Below are positions 6,944-14,426 of a stretch of DNA of 45,166 nucleotides, piece after piece. A program made the position numbers and the translations under genes. The stretch covers positions 1-45,166 of the forward strand of contig NFUO01000546.1 in the NCBI GenBank assembly GCA_002197545.1. Reading direction: 5' to 3'. The DNA is from Acidobacteria subdivision 2 bacterium RH1 MAG20. Lineage in GTDB: Bacteria > Acidobacteriota > Terriglobia > Terriglobales > Acidobacteriaceae. The notes below the pieces were generated by a model that made no database searches, was not told where the DNA came from, and was given only the letters and a program-made list of their open reading frames with translations. How positions within the stretch are numbered: position 1 is the stretch's first letter; the number at the start of each line of letters is the position of its first letter.

Positions 6944-8752
6944 TTAGGGATCTGGAAGGCGCTTGCGGCGGAAAGTAAGGAAGAGAAGGACGAGAGAGAG
7001 GAGGGTTAGGATGTCGCCGATGGTCTGGTCGGGAGTGTGAGTGTAGGTGAGGTCGACGTGGTTGAGGCCGGCGGGGAGGGGGAAGGCGATGAGGCCATCG
7101 TTACGTTCGATACGGGCAGTGATAGGCGTTTGGTTGAGGGTGACGCGCCAGGCGGGGTAGTTGCGGAGATTGAGTACAAGGAGTTGCGGTTGCGAGGAGT
7201 TCAGAGTGAGGCTGGTTGGCGCGGGGCCGGGTATGGAGTTGGCGGGGGCCTGCTGGTCTTCGTTCTCCAAATTCTGGATGAGCCAGAAGGGTGGGTTGGT
7301 TTGACTTAGGGCGTCGTTATCGGCAGTGACGGGGGTGTATTCATCGGTGGGTTCGCTGCCGGCGTTGGAATGGAAGAGGGCTAGGCGGGCTGAGACGGTG
7401 TCTTCGTCGTCGCAGGATTGACGGAAGATGTGATAGCTGCTGACGGCAACGGTTGCGGCGAGGATGAGGGACAGGGCTGCGGCTAATGTGGGGTCGAGTT
7501 TTAAGCGGTTCAGGATGACGGCTATGGCCAGGCTGAGAATGGCGGCGAGGATGGCGAGGAAGCGCCAGGGGAATTGGAGGAAGACCAGTTCGGGGAGGTG
7601 CGTCCAGATGACTTTGGAGAGAGGCGTGAGAAGGAAGGCAATGGCTAGGGTGAGGAGGACGAGAGGGTCGAAGAGGCTGTTTGACGGTTGTGTCTCCCAC
7701 CCTTCGCGGTAAGACTGCGAAGGATGGGGCACCCGGGCTTTTTGGGTTGAAATGAAAGAACAGGCAAATGCAACTACGAGGGCGATTGCGGTGAGGGTGA
7801 GTAAAAGGACAGCGATGGTGGAGGCGGTATGGAGGACGGCGTCGTGGAGGGGATCGCTGCTGTGATGGAAGAGGAAGTTGTCCTGAATGCTCATCTCGGG
7901 GAGGATGGCCATGGCGATCTGGACATAACGACGTTCATAGGCGGCGGGGAGGACGTAGAAGGCGGCGAGGCCGAGGCCGAGGAGAGTCCCGGCGGTGGTG
8001 GTTGCGGCTAGTTGAAGCGGGGTGAGAGCGGTCGCGCTGGCGCGCGATGCCCATGTCCCAGAATCGGGACATGGGGCACCCGGATTGGTGGCAGGAAGGC
8101 AGAGGCGGATGAGGGTAAGGAGGGCCAGGGCGTAGCAGCCCATGACGGCGGCGGGGGCGTCGGTCAGCCAGAGGAGTGCTATCGGGATGGCGATGCGGGG
8201 GATAGTGACTTTTTTGCCGAGGATGGCGAGCAGAAGCAAGGGTATCCAGGCCGCGGCCAGGAGCTCTGCGTAGGCGGTGCGCTCGTAGGCGGTGAAGAGG
8301 GTGTAGGGATTGACGAGATAGAACGTTGCGGCGAGGAGAGCGGCGTTGGGGCTGGTGAATTCCCGGGCGAAGCGATACAGGGCGAAGCCGGCAGCCGTGA
8401 GAGCGAGCCAGGTATAGGCGATGGGTGTCCATGCCCAGGGCATGAGGAAGCTGAGAATGGCTCCGATGGTCCAGGAGAGGGGCGGGTAGAAGACGAAGCG
8501 CGGCTCCCCGGCGTTGTAGGCGGGGGTGTAGACCCAACTGGGATGCAGGTTGCCGTGGGTGAACTGGCGGGCGGCCTCCATCCAGTTGAGGATGTGGAAG
8601 TCGAAGTCGTGACCGCAGGAGCAGCCGTGGAGGATGAGCGGCAGCACGGCGATGAACGCGGCGAGCGGAAGGATAATGTGATGGAGACGAACCCACCTTA
8701 GCGCAAAAAGTGCGCGAAGAGGTGGCACCCGGTTTTGTGGCTGGGGCGTCAT
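6944..8752 (-). CDS. Polytopic membrane protein, PTPS-related / GT-C-like
   Basis: A 602-residue integral membrane protein with about ten or more hydrophobic helices, of the '6-pyruvoyl-tetrahydropterin synthase-related' membrane family found in several soil bacteria. An acidic HDFDFH element soon after the first helix and the FVFYPPLSW stretch resemble the first loop of GT-C glycosyltransferases; a role in transferring lipid-linked sugars is only an inference. The C-terminal third (after about residue 465) is a non-membrane beta-rich domain that ends in a last hydrophobic helix and a basic tail. Its ATG overlaps the stop of the penicillin acylase (ATGA). Two hairpin repeats (7696-7736 and 8050-8083) lie inside the gene and are translated as soluble loop insertions. 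Confidence 0.7.
   Translation of the reverse strand: MTPQPQNRVPPLRALFALRWVRLHHIILPLAAFIAVLPLILHGCSCGHDFDFHILNWMEAARQFTHGNLHPSWVYTPAYNAGEPRFVFYPPLSWTIGAILSFLMPWAWTPIAYTWLALTAAGFALYRFAREFTSPNAALLAATFYLVNPYTLFTAYERTAYAELLAAAWIPLLLLAILGKKVTIPRIAIPIALLWLTDAPAAVMGCYALALLTLIRLCLPATNPGAPCPDSGTWASRASATALTPLQLAATTTAGTLLGLGLAAFYVLPAAYERRYVQIAMAILPEMSIQDNFLFHHSSDPLHDAVLHTASTIAVLLLTLTAIALVVAFACSFISTQKARVPHPSQSYREGWETQPSNSLFDPLVLLTLAIAFLLTPLSKVIWTHLPELVFLQFPWRFLAILAAILSLAIAVILNRLKLDPTLAAALSLILAATVAVSSYHIFRQSCDDEDTVSARLALFHSNAGSEPTDEYTPVTADNDALSQTNPPFWLIQNLENEDQQAPANSIPGPAPTSLTLNSSQPQLLVLNLRNYPAWRVTLNQTPITARIERNDGLIAFPLPAGLNHVDLTYTHTPDQTIGDILTLLSLVLLFLTFRRKRLPDP
7696..7736 (+). repeat. Hairpin repeat (copy 1) inside the PTPS-related gene
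   Basis: Arms 7696-7707 and 7717-7728 pair over 12 bases with one C-A mismatch. The loop is GGTAAGACT. The right arm runs into GGGGCACCCGG, the tail shared with the copies at 8050, 10490 and 10568. It lies in a coding sequence and is read in frame on the minus strand (as VPHPSQSYREGWE), in a loop between hydrophobic segments. Confidence 0.8.
8050..8083 (+). repeat. Hairpin repeat (copy 2) inside the PTPS-related gene
   Basis: A perfect 10-base stem (8050-8059 with 8066-8075, CCCATGTCCC and its complement) around a six-base loop AGAATC, followed by GGCACCCGG as in the other copies. The loop differs from copies 1, 3 and 4, so this is a variant of the family. It is translated on the minus strand as part of a Gly/Pro-rich loop (NPGAPCPDSGTWASR). 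Confidence 0.75.
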
Positions 8753-11511
8753 TGTGGGGTGAGGGTAAGTGTATGGGTTGTGGCGGCGTCTATGGAGGCT
8801 TTGCTAAAAAGCAGAGCGAACGTTGTGCCTTTGTACCATGCGGGCCACTGGTCCATGAACCAGGGGCTGGCGGGGTTGCCGGATTGACCGAGGACGAGGT
8901 TGAGGGTGGAGTGGTCGAGGCCAGAGAGGTCGGCGGTGAAGCGCTCGGAGGGGCCGAAGGTGCGGCCTACTTGTTTTACGGTGGTGGTATCGCCGCTTTG
9001 CGGTTGGGGGCCGGTTCCGGTGGGGATGCCGATGAGACGCTGGAGCAATGGTGATTGCGAGAAGAGGGGGTGCTCGATGTCTACGGGGTGGGATTGGCCG
9101 TATTGCCACTTCGTGAGGTTGAAGGGAGCATGGGCTTCGAGTAGACCTTCGTTTACGGCTGCGGTGAGGAGCTCGTCCCAGTTGGCGTAGTGGGCTGGGA
9201 GCCAGCGGGCGGGAGTGTGCAGGATGAGTTGTTCTTCGGCGAAGGGTTTTTCGCTCCAGGTGTAGAGCTTCGAACTGTCTCCAGGGTTGGGGCCGAGGTG
9301 GGGATTGAGGAGCAGGGGCCAGAGAATGGCGCGGGCGGCGTCCACGATGGCGGGCGCGGCGGCGTTGGCATCTACGTTGCCGTTCCAATTGCGGAGAATG
9401 TCGGCGGCCTGGTGGAGGCGTCTGTCTTTTATTGCCGAGTGGTCGATGGCGTAGGCGAGGCGCTGGGCGAGGACGTGGTCAAGGTCGGAGTAGACGTCGG
9501 TTTGGAGGGTGAGCATGTCGGAGGGCGTGAGGTGGTCGCGGGAGGCGAGGACCTTCCAGATACGCTCGTTGCGATAGGGCGCGGCCCAGTCGAGGGTGAT
9601 GGGGTATTGATAGCCGTCGGGGGTGACGCGGGAGTTCGCAGTGGCGAGGATGCCGCCTGCGGGATCGAAGGATTGGGGGAGCTCGTCGAAGGGGATGTAG
9701 CCCGCCCAGTCGTGGGAGGGGTCTAGCGCGTCGGTGGGAACGGGGCTGAGCGCGGTGGGTTGGTGGATGCTGCCGCGAATGGGGACTCTGCCGACGGCGT
9801 GGTAGCCGATGTTGCCGTGGTCGTCGGCATAGACGACGTTTTGAGCAGGACCGCCGAAGGTGGAGAAGGCGGCGGTGAAGGAGGGCCAGTCGACGGCAGA
9901 GTCGATGCTGAAGAACGGAGATGTGATGTTGGCGGGATCGTAGATGGTCCAGCGGAGGGCGAGGGTACGGTTTTCTTTGGGGAAGATGTTCGAGATGAGG
10001 GGAGTTACGGCGGTGCCGTGCTGGGTGGCGGTGACGTCGAGGATGATGTCGGAGCGGTTGCGGACGTGGATGACTTCGCGCTGGTGGAGAAGAGGATGCC
10101 AGATGTTGCCGGGGGATTCGTACTCGGCTGTGGGGCCGGTGCCGCGAGTGTGCTCGATATAGATGTCCTGCACGTCGGCGCCGAGGTTGGTGAAGCCCCA
10201 GGCGATGTGGTCGTTGTGGCCGACGATGACGAAGGGGTAACCGGGGAGGGTGACTCCGGCGGCGTGGAAGCTGGCGGCGGTGGATTGGAGGTCGGCCTCG
10301 TACCAGATGCCGGGGATGCTGTGGTTGAGGTGCATGTCGTTCGAGAGGAGAGGCTTGCCGGAGGCGGTGTGGGTTCCGGAGACGACCCAGTTGTTGGAGC
10401 CGGCTTTGCAGCTTTGGCAGGAGGCGGTGGAGAAGATTTTCTGGAGGGCTAAGAGGTCCTGGGTTGAGGTGGGATGGGATTCTGAGAATCCCATCCTTTG
10501 CGATGAAACTGCAAAGGATGGGGCACCCGCGAGGAGGCTTTGGGTTGAGATCGTGCCACGGTTGGAACCCACATCTGGCGATGAGACTGCCAGATATGGG
10601 GCACCTGGTTCTGTGATTGCACCCGGTTTTGTGGTTGTGGCCGGTTTTGTGGCGGGGTGGGTTAGTTTGCTTTGGGATTCGTCGAGGGGGATTTCGTCGA
10701 AGTCGGCTGGCGGGTTGGTGAGGTCAAGGGCAGGCCGCGTGGGTGGGTGGTCGCGCCAGGAGCCTACGGGGTAGAGATCGGCGAGCAGCTCGGGCGGGAG
10801 CTTAGCAGAGAGGGCTTCGCGGTTGAGCTTCCGGGGGAAGGCGTTGGTGAGGTCCTGGAACATGGCGAGGCCGACGAGGATGGAGTCGCGGGGTGTCCAC
10901 TGCGCGGGCTGGTAGCGGAGGATGCGGAATTCTATGGGGAGATGCGGGTTTTGGATGGCAATGGAGGCGTTGACGCCCCGGGCGTAGAGCTGGAGCCAAT
11001 GGAGCTGGTCGGGTGGGAGCGTGGCGATGGCTCGGTCGGCGGCGGCGCGGACCTGGAGGATGCGCTGGGCGCGGTCGTGGGGGATGAGGCTGGGGCCGAG
11101 GATCTCGGCGAGCTCTCCGGCGGCGTGGCGGCGGAGGATGTCCATCTGCCAGAGGCGATCCTGCGCGGTGACGAAGCCCTGAGCGATGATGAGGTCGTCG
11201 AGCGTGGCGGCGTGGATGTGTGGGACGCCGTGGGAATCGCGCTGGACGGTGACGGGAGCGGAGAGACCGGCGATGGAGAGGGTGCCGTCGATCTGCGGGA
11301 GAGAATTGCGCAAGGCCTGACGGGTCCAGTAGCGGCCGGCGAGGAAGGCTGTGACAGCGAGGATGATGACAAGGGGTACAGCGATGGTGACAGTGCGGAG
11401 GAGGCCGCGGGGCAGGTGGTTAGCGCGGCTCTTCTTTTGGGAGGGATTTTCGTTGGGGAAGCGGTGAGCGAGCAGAGCAGGATCGGTTGGAACTGGATCG
11501 TAGGAGTTCAT
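8749..11511 (-). CDS. Penicillin acylase family N-terminal-nucleophile hydrolase
   Basis: A 920-residue exported hydrolase of the penicillin G acylase/acyl-homoserine-lactone acylase family. A single N-terminal membrane helix (about 39-60) serves as signal anchor. The alpha-chain opens with the VTVQRDSHGVPHIHA signature near residues 87-102. Processing should expose the N-terminal nucleophile Ser372 in AGSNNWVVSG (GSNNWV being the family motif) and give a beta-chain of about 549 residues. The stretch just before it, about residues 279-352, is an unusual Thr/Pro/Ser-rich insertion encoded by repeated DNA (10472-10654). The substrate could be a beta-lactam, an N-acyl amino acid or an acyl-homoserine lactone; the sequence does not decide. 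I start at ATG 11511; a TTG four codons upstream is possible. It is divergent from the antiporter and overlaps the next gene by ATGA. Confidence 0.88.
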   Translation of the reverse strand: MNSYDPVPTDPALLAHRFPNENPSQKKSRANHLPRGLLRTVTIAVPLVIILAVTAFLAGRYWTRQALRNSLPQIDGTLSIAGLSAPVTVQRDSHGVPHIHAATLDDLIIAQGFVTAQDRLWQMDILRRHAAGELAEILGPSLIPHDRAQRILQVRAAADRAIATLPPDQLHWLQLYARGVNASIAIQNPHLPIEFRILRYQPAQWTPRDSILVGLAMFQDLTNAFPRKLNREALSAKLPPELLADLYPVGSWRDHPPTRPALDLTNPPADFDEIPLDESQSKLTHPATKPATTTKPGAITEPGAPYLAVSSPDVGSNRGTISTQSLLAGAPSFAVSSQRMGFSESHPTSTQDLLALQKIFSTASCQSCKAGSNNWVVSGTHTASGKPLLSNDMHLNHSIPGIWYEADLQSTAASFHAAGVTLPGYPFVIVGHNDHIAWGFTNLGADVQDIYIEHTRGTGPTAEYESPGNIWHPLLHQREVIHVRNRSDIILDVTATQHGTAVTPLISNIFPKENRTLALRWTIYDPANITSPFFSIDSAVDWPSFTAAFSTFGGPAQNVVYADDHGNIGYHAVGRVPIRGSIHQPTALSPVPTDALDPSHDWAGYIPFDELPQSFDPAGGILATANSRVTPDGYQYPITLDWAAPYRNERIWKVLASRDHLTPSDMLTLQTDVYSDLDHVLAQRLAYAIDHSAIKDRRLHQAADILRNWNGNVDANAAAPAIVDAARAILWPLLLNPHLGPNPGDSSKLYTWSEKPFAEEQLILHTPARWLPAHYANWDELLTAAVNEGLLEAHAPFNLTKWQYGQSHPVDIEHPLFSQSPLLQRLIGIPTGTGPQPQSGDTTTVKQVGRTFGPSERFTADLSGLDHSTLNLVLGQSGNPASPWFMDQWPAWYKGTTFALLFSKASIDAATTHTLTLTPQ
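10472..10531 (+). repeat. Hairpin repeat (copy 3) with a second competing stem, inside the acylase gene
   Basis: A perfect 12-base stem, 10490-10501 with 10511-10522, closes the loop GATGAAACT and is followed by GGCACCCG. Immediately upstream a second perfect stem of 11 bases (10472-10482 with 10486-10496, three-base loop) uses part of the same left arm (10490-10496), so only one of the two can form at a time. It is read in frame in the spacer of the penicillin acylase gene. Confidence 0.8.
10568..10605 (+). repeat. Hairpin repeat (copy 4) inside the acylase gene
   Basis: Arms 10568-10579 and 10589-10600 pair over 12 bases with one C-A mismatch, closing the loop GATGAGACT. The right arm runs into GGCACC, as in copies 1-3. 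The stem sequence differs from copy 3 (ATCTGGC against ATCCTTTGC) while the loop is nearly identical, so pairing rather than sequence is kept. Confidence 0.8.
10601..10654 (+). repeat. Three tandem 18-bp units inside the acylase gene
   Basis: Units at 10601-10618, 10619-10636 and 10637-10654; the central one is GCACCCGGTTTTGTGGTT and the others differ from it at a few positions each. They keep the reading frame and on the minus strand encode six-residue repeats of the type T-K/E-P-G/A-A/T (TKPGAI, TEPGAP and similar). The same 16-base core also occurs at 8725-8740, over the first codons of the downstream gene. Confidence 0.8.
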
Positions 11512-11638
11512 GTGCTGATTCAAAGTCTAAATGCTGCGCTTGATGGGGGTGTCGAGGCAGAGGGACGCGCTGATATGCTCTGAGGTATCTGAACCCATGC
11601 GGGTTGGGCATTTTCGCAGCTTTGAGGAAAGGAGTCGG

Positions 11639-13258
11639 ATGCCTTCGGGAACTGGTCTTCACGCGCTAGAGACGGTGATTCTGCTGCTGCTGATGATGGT
11701 GGCGGCGTTTGCGGTGATCGCGCACCGATTGAAGGTGCCTTATCCGATCGTGCTGGTGCTGGCCGGGTTGGGGATTAGCTTTGTCCCGCACATGCCACGG
11801 ATTCCGCTGGACCCGAGCCTTGTTTTTTTGCTCTTTCTGCCACCGCTGCTCTACTCGGCGGCGTGGGGGACGTCGTGGAGGGAGTTTCGCCACAACCTTG
11901 TGCTGATCTCGCTGCTGGCGGTGGGGCTGGTGGGCTTTACGGTGTGGGGCGTGGCTGTCGTTTCCGAACACTTTATCACCGCGCTGGATTGGAAGGCCGG
12001 ATTTCTGCTGGGTGCGGTCGTCGCGACGACGGATGCGATTGCAGCGACTTCGATTGCGCGATCGATTGGATTGCCGCGGCGGATTGTCGACATTCTGGAG
12101 GGCGAGAGCCTGTTGAATGATGCGACGGGTCTGCTGGCGCTGGAGCTTGGGCTGAGCATCATCATGCGGGGCGAGACGCCTTCGATTGGGGGCGGGATAC
12201 TGCGGCTGCTTTATTTGATCGTAGGCGGCGTAGGGATTGGCTTGCTGATTGGCGTGGTGGTGGGGTGGCTGGAAAAGTTCATCGACAACGGGCCGGTAGA
12301 GATTGTGGTGAGCGTGGTCGTGCCGTATGCCGCCTATCTGGGCGGGGAGCATATCCATGCTTCCGGTGTGCTGGCCGTGGTTGCGTGCGGACTTTATCTG
12401 AGCCGCAAGAGCGCGACCTTCTTTTCGCCGGGCGTGCGTATTCAGGTGATGGGGGTGTGGGACGCTTTGACCTTCATCCTGAACGGCCTGGTGTTTGTTC
12501 TGATTGGACTGCAACTGCCCTATGTGCTGGCGGGAATTCGCGGCGCGTATGGCATGGTGACGCTGCTGGAGTATGGCGCAATCTTCAGCGTGATTCTGAT
12601 TATGCTGCGGATGGTGTGGGTGTTTCCCGCGGTGAAGATGGCCTCGCTGCTGCGGCGATGGTCGGGACACCCTGAGAAGCAGCCGGGAGCGCGTGACGTT
12701 TTTGTGATCGGGTGGACGGGGATGCGGGGAGTGGTGGCGCTGGCGGCGGCGATCTCGGTCCCGGAGACGCTGGCGCAGGGAGCGACGTTTGGGCCGAGGA
12801 ACCTGATTGTGTTTCTGGCGTTCTGCGTGATTCTGGTGACGCTAGTGGTGCAGGGGCTGACGCTGCCGTCGCTGATTCGGGTGCTTGGACTGGCCGGGGC
12901 CACGGGAATGAGCACGGAGGAGCGAGAGGCGAGAAAGATTGCGCTGGAAGAGGCGATCGGGTATCTGGAGGAAGGCCGGAAGCATCGGGGAGATGCGTTC
13001 TTTCATGCGTTCGACGATTTGCTGGACCGCTATCAGCACCGGTTGGCGGAGGTTGAGTCAGGGCATGGCGACGATGCTCATGAACATGGCTCCGCGACGT
13101 ACAGGCAGGTCATCGAGGCGGGAGAGGGCGCGGTGCAGGCGGAGCGGCGGGCGATCATTCGGCTGAGGGACGAAGGGCGTATCAGCGATGACGTTTTGCG
13201 GACGATGGAGCGAGAGCTGGATCTGGAGGAGAGCAGGTATCAGGTGGCGCGGTTGTAG
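11639..13258 (+). CDS. CPA1-family Na+/H+ antiporter
   Basis: A 539-residue inner-membrane cation/proton antiporter with about 12 transmembrane helices in the first 410 residues. The family's ion-binding motif is EGESLLNDATGLL, with Asn160-Asp161 as the likely exchange centre; the earlier TTDAIAATSIA stretch (130-140) matches the discontinuous helix that faces it. A cytoplasmic, charged C-terminal domain (about 420-539) with helical, Glu/Arg-rich sequence follows and probably regulates activity. I start at ATG 11639 because AAGGAG sits at 11629-11634; the longer frame adds 36 residues without membrane character. It is divergent from the penicillin acylase, so the 127-base gap should hold promoters for both. 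It would serve pH and sodium homeostasis. Confidence 0.9.
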   Translation: MPSGTGLHALETVILLLLMMVAAFAVIAHRLKVPYPIVLVLAGLGISFVPHMPRIPLDPSLVFLLFLPPLLYSAAWGTSWREFRHNLVLISLLAVGLVGFTVWGVAVVSEHFITALDWKAGFLLGAVVATTDAIAATSIARSIGLPRRIVDILEGESLLNDATGLLALELGLSIIMRGETPSIGGGILRLLYLIVGGVGIGLLIGVVVGWLEKFIDNGPVEIVVSVVVPYAAYLGGEHIHASGVLAVVACGLYLSRKSATFFSPGVRIQVMGVWDALTFILNGLVFVLIGLQLPYVLAGIRGAYGMVTLLEYGAIFSVILIMLRMVWVFPAVKMASLLRRWSGHPEKQPGARDVFVIGWTGMRGVVALAAAISVPETLAQGATFGPRNLIVFLAFCVILVTLVVQGLTLPSLIRVLGLAGATGMSTEEREARKIALEEAIGYLEEGRKHRGDAFFHAFDDLLDRYQHRLAEVESGHGDDAHEHGSATYRQVIEAGEGAVQAERRAIIRLRDEGRISDDVLRTMERELDLEESRYQVARL

Positions 13259-13338
13259 CGGCTGCGAGACGATTTCAGGTGCGCTATGCTTAAAAATCCC
13301 CACCGGAATTTCCGGAGGGCTTCGCTGGAGGATGCTGC

Positions 13339-14319
13339 TTGAATTGCCGGATCTTTTATCACGATAAATGTTTCGATGGGGCCTGCTCGGCGTCGGTGTT
13401 TACGCGGTTTCATCGCGAGTGCGTCGGTGGGGTGGATGGATATGACTACAAAGGATTAGTGCATCGGGCGGGGGCTCTGTTTGATGAGAGAGACTTTGTC
13501 GATGGCGAAAATGCAATTGTCGATTTCAAGTACTCGGCTTCGCCTTCGGTGACGTGGTGGTTCGATCACCATCTGAGCGCGTTTCTGACGGCGGATGACC
13601 AGAAGGATTTTGAGCGGGGGCAGGCAGACGGTTCGCAGCGGATGCGGAAGTTTTATGATCCGAATTATGTCTCGTGCACGAGCCTGATTGCAGATACAGG
13701 ACGGATCGATTTTGGGTTCGATACCGCGCCGTTGATGGAGTTGATCAAGTGGGCGGACATTGTGGATGGCGCGAAGTATGAGAGCGCGAAGGCCGCCGTT
13801 GAGATGGCTGCTCCGGCGATGAAGCTGACGATGGTGATTGAGAGTTCGACCGACGACAGTCTGGTGTCGCGGTTGATTCCGCTGTTGACGGAGATGCCGT
13901 TGCAGTCGGTTCTGGACCAGGAATTTGTGCAGGAGTTGCTGGGGCCACTGATGGAGCGGCATCGCGCAGCGATTGAGCTGATTCGCTCTCGGGCCACTGT
14001 GGACAAGGGCGTGATTACGTTCGATATTACGGATCAGCCTACGGAGGGGTACAACAAATTTATTCCTTACGATCTGCATCCCGAGGGGACTTACAACGTG
14101 GGGTTGAGCAAGTCGAGTTTTCGGACGAAGGTAGCGGTGGGGACGAATCCGTGGACTCCGCTGCCGGCAGAGAAGCTGGTTAATCTTGCGGCGATTTGCG
14201 AGCGTTATGGTGGCGGTGGCCATGCTCGGGTGGGCGCGGTTAGTTTTCCTCCGGATAAAGAGGACGAAGCGCGGAAGGCTGCGGGGGAGATTGTGGCGGA
14301 GTTGCGGGCTTCTGCGTAG
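13339..14319 (+). CDS. DHH/DHHA1-family phosphoesterase
   Basis: A 326-residue soluble protein of the DHH superfamily, metal-dependent phosphoesterases that include RecJ, NrnA-type oligoribonucleases and cyclic-di-nucleotide phosphodiesterases. Metal-binding motifs are visible: HDKCFDG (8-14), VDFKY with Asp62, and the DHH triad at 76-78. The C-terminal substrate-binding DHHA1 motif is GGGGHARVGA, near residue 295. The protein is shorter and more divergent than NrnA, so the substrate is uncertain; proteins of this kind in related bacteria are often called exopolyphosphatase-like. The start is TTG 13339 with GGAGGA at 13327-13332; an ATG inside that site is in another frame. It follows the antiporter by 80 bases. 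Confidence 0.8.
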   Translation: MNCRIFYHDKCFDGACSASVFTRFHRECVGGVDGYDYKGLVHRAGALFDERDFVDGENAIVDFKYSASPSVTWWFDHHLSAFLTADDQKDFERGQADGSQRMRKFYDPNYVSCTSLIADTGRIDFGFDTAPLMELIKWADIVDGAKYESAKAAVEMAAPAMKLTMVIESSTDDSLVSRLIPLLTEMPLQSVLDQEFVQELLGPLMERHRAAIELIRSRATVDKGVITFDITDQPTEGYNKFIPYDLHPEGTYNVGLSKSSFRTKVAVGTNPWTPLPAEKLVNLAAICERYGGGGHARVGAVSFPPDKEDEARKAAGEIVAELRASA

Positions 14320-14321
14320 AA

Positions 14322-14424
14322 ACATCGACCACGGATTGCGCGGATAAAAACGGATCAAGAACAAAAATATGGATTAGACGGATAAGAGTGCTTCAGCTTT
14401 TATCCGTTTATCCGTGGTCGATGT
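14322..14424. repeat. 103-nt inverted repeat between convergent genes
   Basis: Outer arms 14322-14336 and 14410-14424 are a perfect 15-base inverted repeat (ACATCGACCACGGAT). Inside them, 14341-14349 and 14398-14406 (CGGATAAAA) pair over nine more bases. Several further CGGAT words lie in the loop. It fills the whole gap between the DHH gene stop (14319) and the rseP stop (14427), so it could end transcription from both sides, although there is no long T tract. Confidence 0.8.
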
Positions 14425-14426
14425 CT

